This document shows, one piece after another, positions 63,246 to 64,000 of a stretch of DNA of 64,000 nucleotides (its first letter is position 1; each line of letters begins with the position of its first letter). The position numbers and the translations under genes were made by a program. Under the pieces are notes generated by a model. That model was not told the DNA's origin. It was given only the letters and a program-made list of their open reading frames with translations, and did not search any database. The stretch is from Nitrospira sp. (lineage in GTDB: Bacteria > Nitrospirota > Nitrospiria > Nitrospirales > Nitrospiraceae): positions 357,144 to 421,143 of the forward strand of contig JALHPO010000001.1 of assembly GCA_022842445.1 (NCBI GenBank), in the 5' to 3' direction.

Positions 63246-64000
63246 TCAGATCCGCGTGAGCCACGAGGCATGCGAAGGGTCTTCCCCGCGCACGATTGAA
63301 AAGAAGGTCTTTTGCAGTGCCATGGTGATCGGTCCCGGCTTGCCATTTCCGATCTTCCGGTTGTCAATTTCACGAACCGGCGTCAATTCCGCAGCCGTGC
63401 CGGTGACGAACACTTCATCGGCAACATACATTTCATCCCGCGTGAACCGTTCCTCAACCACGGGAATGTTGCGCTCCTTCGCCAGCTCGATCACGGAGTT
63501 TCTGGTGATCCCTTCAAGGATCGACGTCAACGGCGTCGTTTTCAGCTTCCCTCGGCGGACGATGAACACATTCTCTCCCGTCCCCTCGGACACATACCCC
63601 TCGGCGTCGAGCAGAATCGCCTCATCATATCCGGCAATCTTGGCTTCCCGCTTGGCCATAATCGAATTCACGTAATAGCCCGATATTTTTCCCTTGGTCA
63701 TCGACACGTTGACATGATGCCTGGTAAACGAGGAGATGCAGGCACGCATCCCATTCGCCAGCGCGTCTTCTCCCAAGTACGCCCCCCACTTCCACGCCGC
63801 CACGGCTACGCGGATCGGATTGTCGCCTGGATGCACCCCCATCGCTCCATAGCCGATATACACCAGCGGCCGGATATAACAGGCCTCGAGCCGGTTGATA
63901 CGGACCGTTTCGACGATCGCCTCGGCAATGTGTTTCTTATCGTAGGGCATGGCCATCATGCCGATGTGAGCCGAATCGAACAACCGATCGACGTGTTCAT
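63246..64000 (-). CDS. ilvE: Branched-chain amino acid aminotransferase, 5' end beyond window
   Basis: About 250 residues of a class IV PLP aminotransferase; the frame continues past 64000 (residues EHVDRLFDSAH are readable at the edge), so roughly the first 50 residues are missing. Visible landmarks: YIRPLVYIGYGAMGV, HHVNVSMTKGKISGYYVNSIMAKREA with the PLP-site Lys region, AILLDAEGYVSEGTGENVF and VADEVFVTGTAAELTPVREID. It makes the last step of valine, leucine and isoleucine synthesis. It converges with secG across a low-complexity gap. Confidence 0.92.
   Translation of the reverse strand, partial: EHVDRLFDSAHIGMMAMPYDKKHIAEAIVETVRINRLEACYIRPLVYIGYGAMGVHPGDNPIRVAVAAWKWGAYLGEDALANGMRACISSFTRHHVNVSMTKGKISGYYVNSIMAKREAKIAGYDEAILLDAEGYVSEGTGENVFIVRRGKLKTTPLTSILEGITRNSVIELAKERNIPVVEERFTRDEMYVADEVFVTGTAAELTPVREIDNRKIGNGKPGPITMALQKTFFSIVRGEDPSHASWLTRI

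Overview
The window looks like a Gram-negative chromosome of moderately high GC content, most plausibly from the Nitrospira / Nitrospirota lineage. The clues are an exported NirK-type copper protein next to an exported truncated globin, a two-gene glycyl-tRNA synthetase, pyruvate phosphate dikinase, a gap-pgk-tpiA-secG block, many lipoproteins and an AsmA-type envelope protein. The lineage is my recognition of gene content, not a database result. I see no rRNA, tRNA, CRISPR array, prophage or intact insertion sequence. The window is mostly core chromosome with small accessory or decayed patches.

Layout. 0.2-8.2 kb: a thiamine-diphosphate decarboxylase; a minus-strand run of four lipoprotein genes (two LPP20-like, one LpoB-like, one COG3014-like) ending in a PIN toxin/antitoxin pair; then an exported caspase-fold/TPR protein that lacks its catalytic cysteine. 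8.4-11.6 kb: acetyl-CoA synthetase, a small membrane protein, and a YadA-head-like surface protein behind a candidate sigma-54 promoter. 11.7-22.9 kb: a colinear minus-strand run glyQ-glyS-ppdK-ribD-esterase-unknown-MFS-ribE with several 4-bp overlaps. 23.1-27.1 kb: Rrf2 regulator, TauE/SafE permease, Fn3 lipoprotein, transketolase. 27.4-30.3 kb: a NirK-type copper protein behind a strong sigma-70 promoter with an overlapping palindrome, an exported truncated globin, an exported HMA-like protein with CxxH in place of CxxC, a cupin and an exported coiled-coil protein. 30.5-34.9 kb: HDOD protein, soluble transhydrogenase, PilZ protein, a decayed archease-rtcB locus, and an M24 peptidase. 35-41.2 kb: a giant AsmA-like protein, a scarred region (frameshifted lipoprotein gene, IS3 transposase remnant, two near-identical promoter segments), then phosphoglucomutase. 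41.2-46.0 kb: exported Lon-type (S16) protease domain, PIG-L deacetylase, lipoyl synthase, two unknowns, a Rieske ferredoxin and an Mrp ATPase. 46.2-54.4 kb: PutA, an exported unknown, SDR-bioD, thiE, a START-like exported protein and an orphan DGQHR protein. 54.5-64 kb: queG, an NtrC-type regulator with Glu at the phosphoacceptor position, mutS2, gap-pgk-tpiA-secG, and ilvE, which runs off the window.

How it fits together. Central carbon enzymes (Acs, PpdK, Tkt, Pgm, Gap, Pgk, TpiA) suit gluconeogenic growth from C2/C3 units, and cofactor genes (ribD, ribE, lipA, bioD, thiE, queG) suit a prototroph. The NirK-globin-HMA group would place nitrogen-oxide and metal chemistry in the periplasm. 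The most unusual signals are proteins that keep a fold but have lost or changed the key residue (caspase-like, NirK, response regulator, HMA, PIN), the archease/RtcB fossil, and the duplicated promoter with a probably leaderless pgm.
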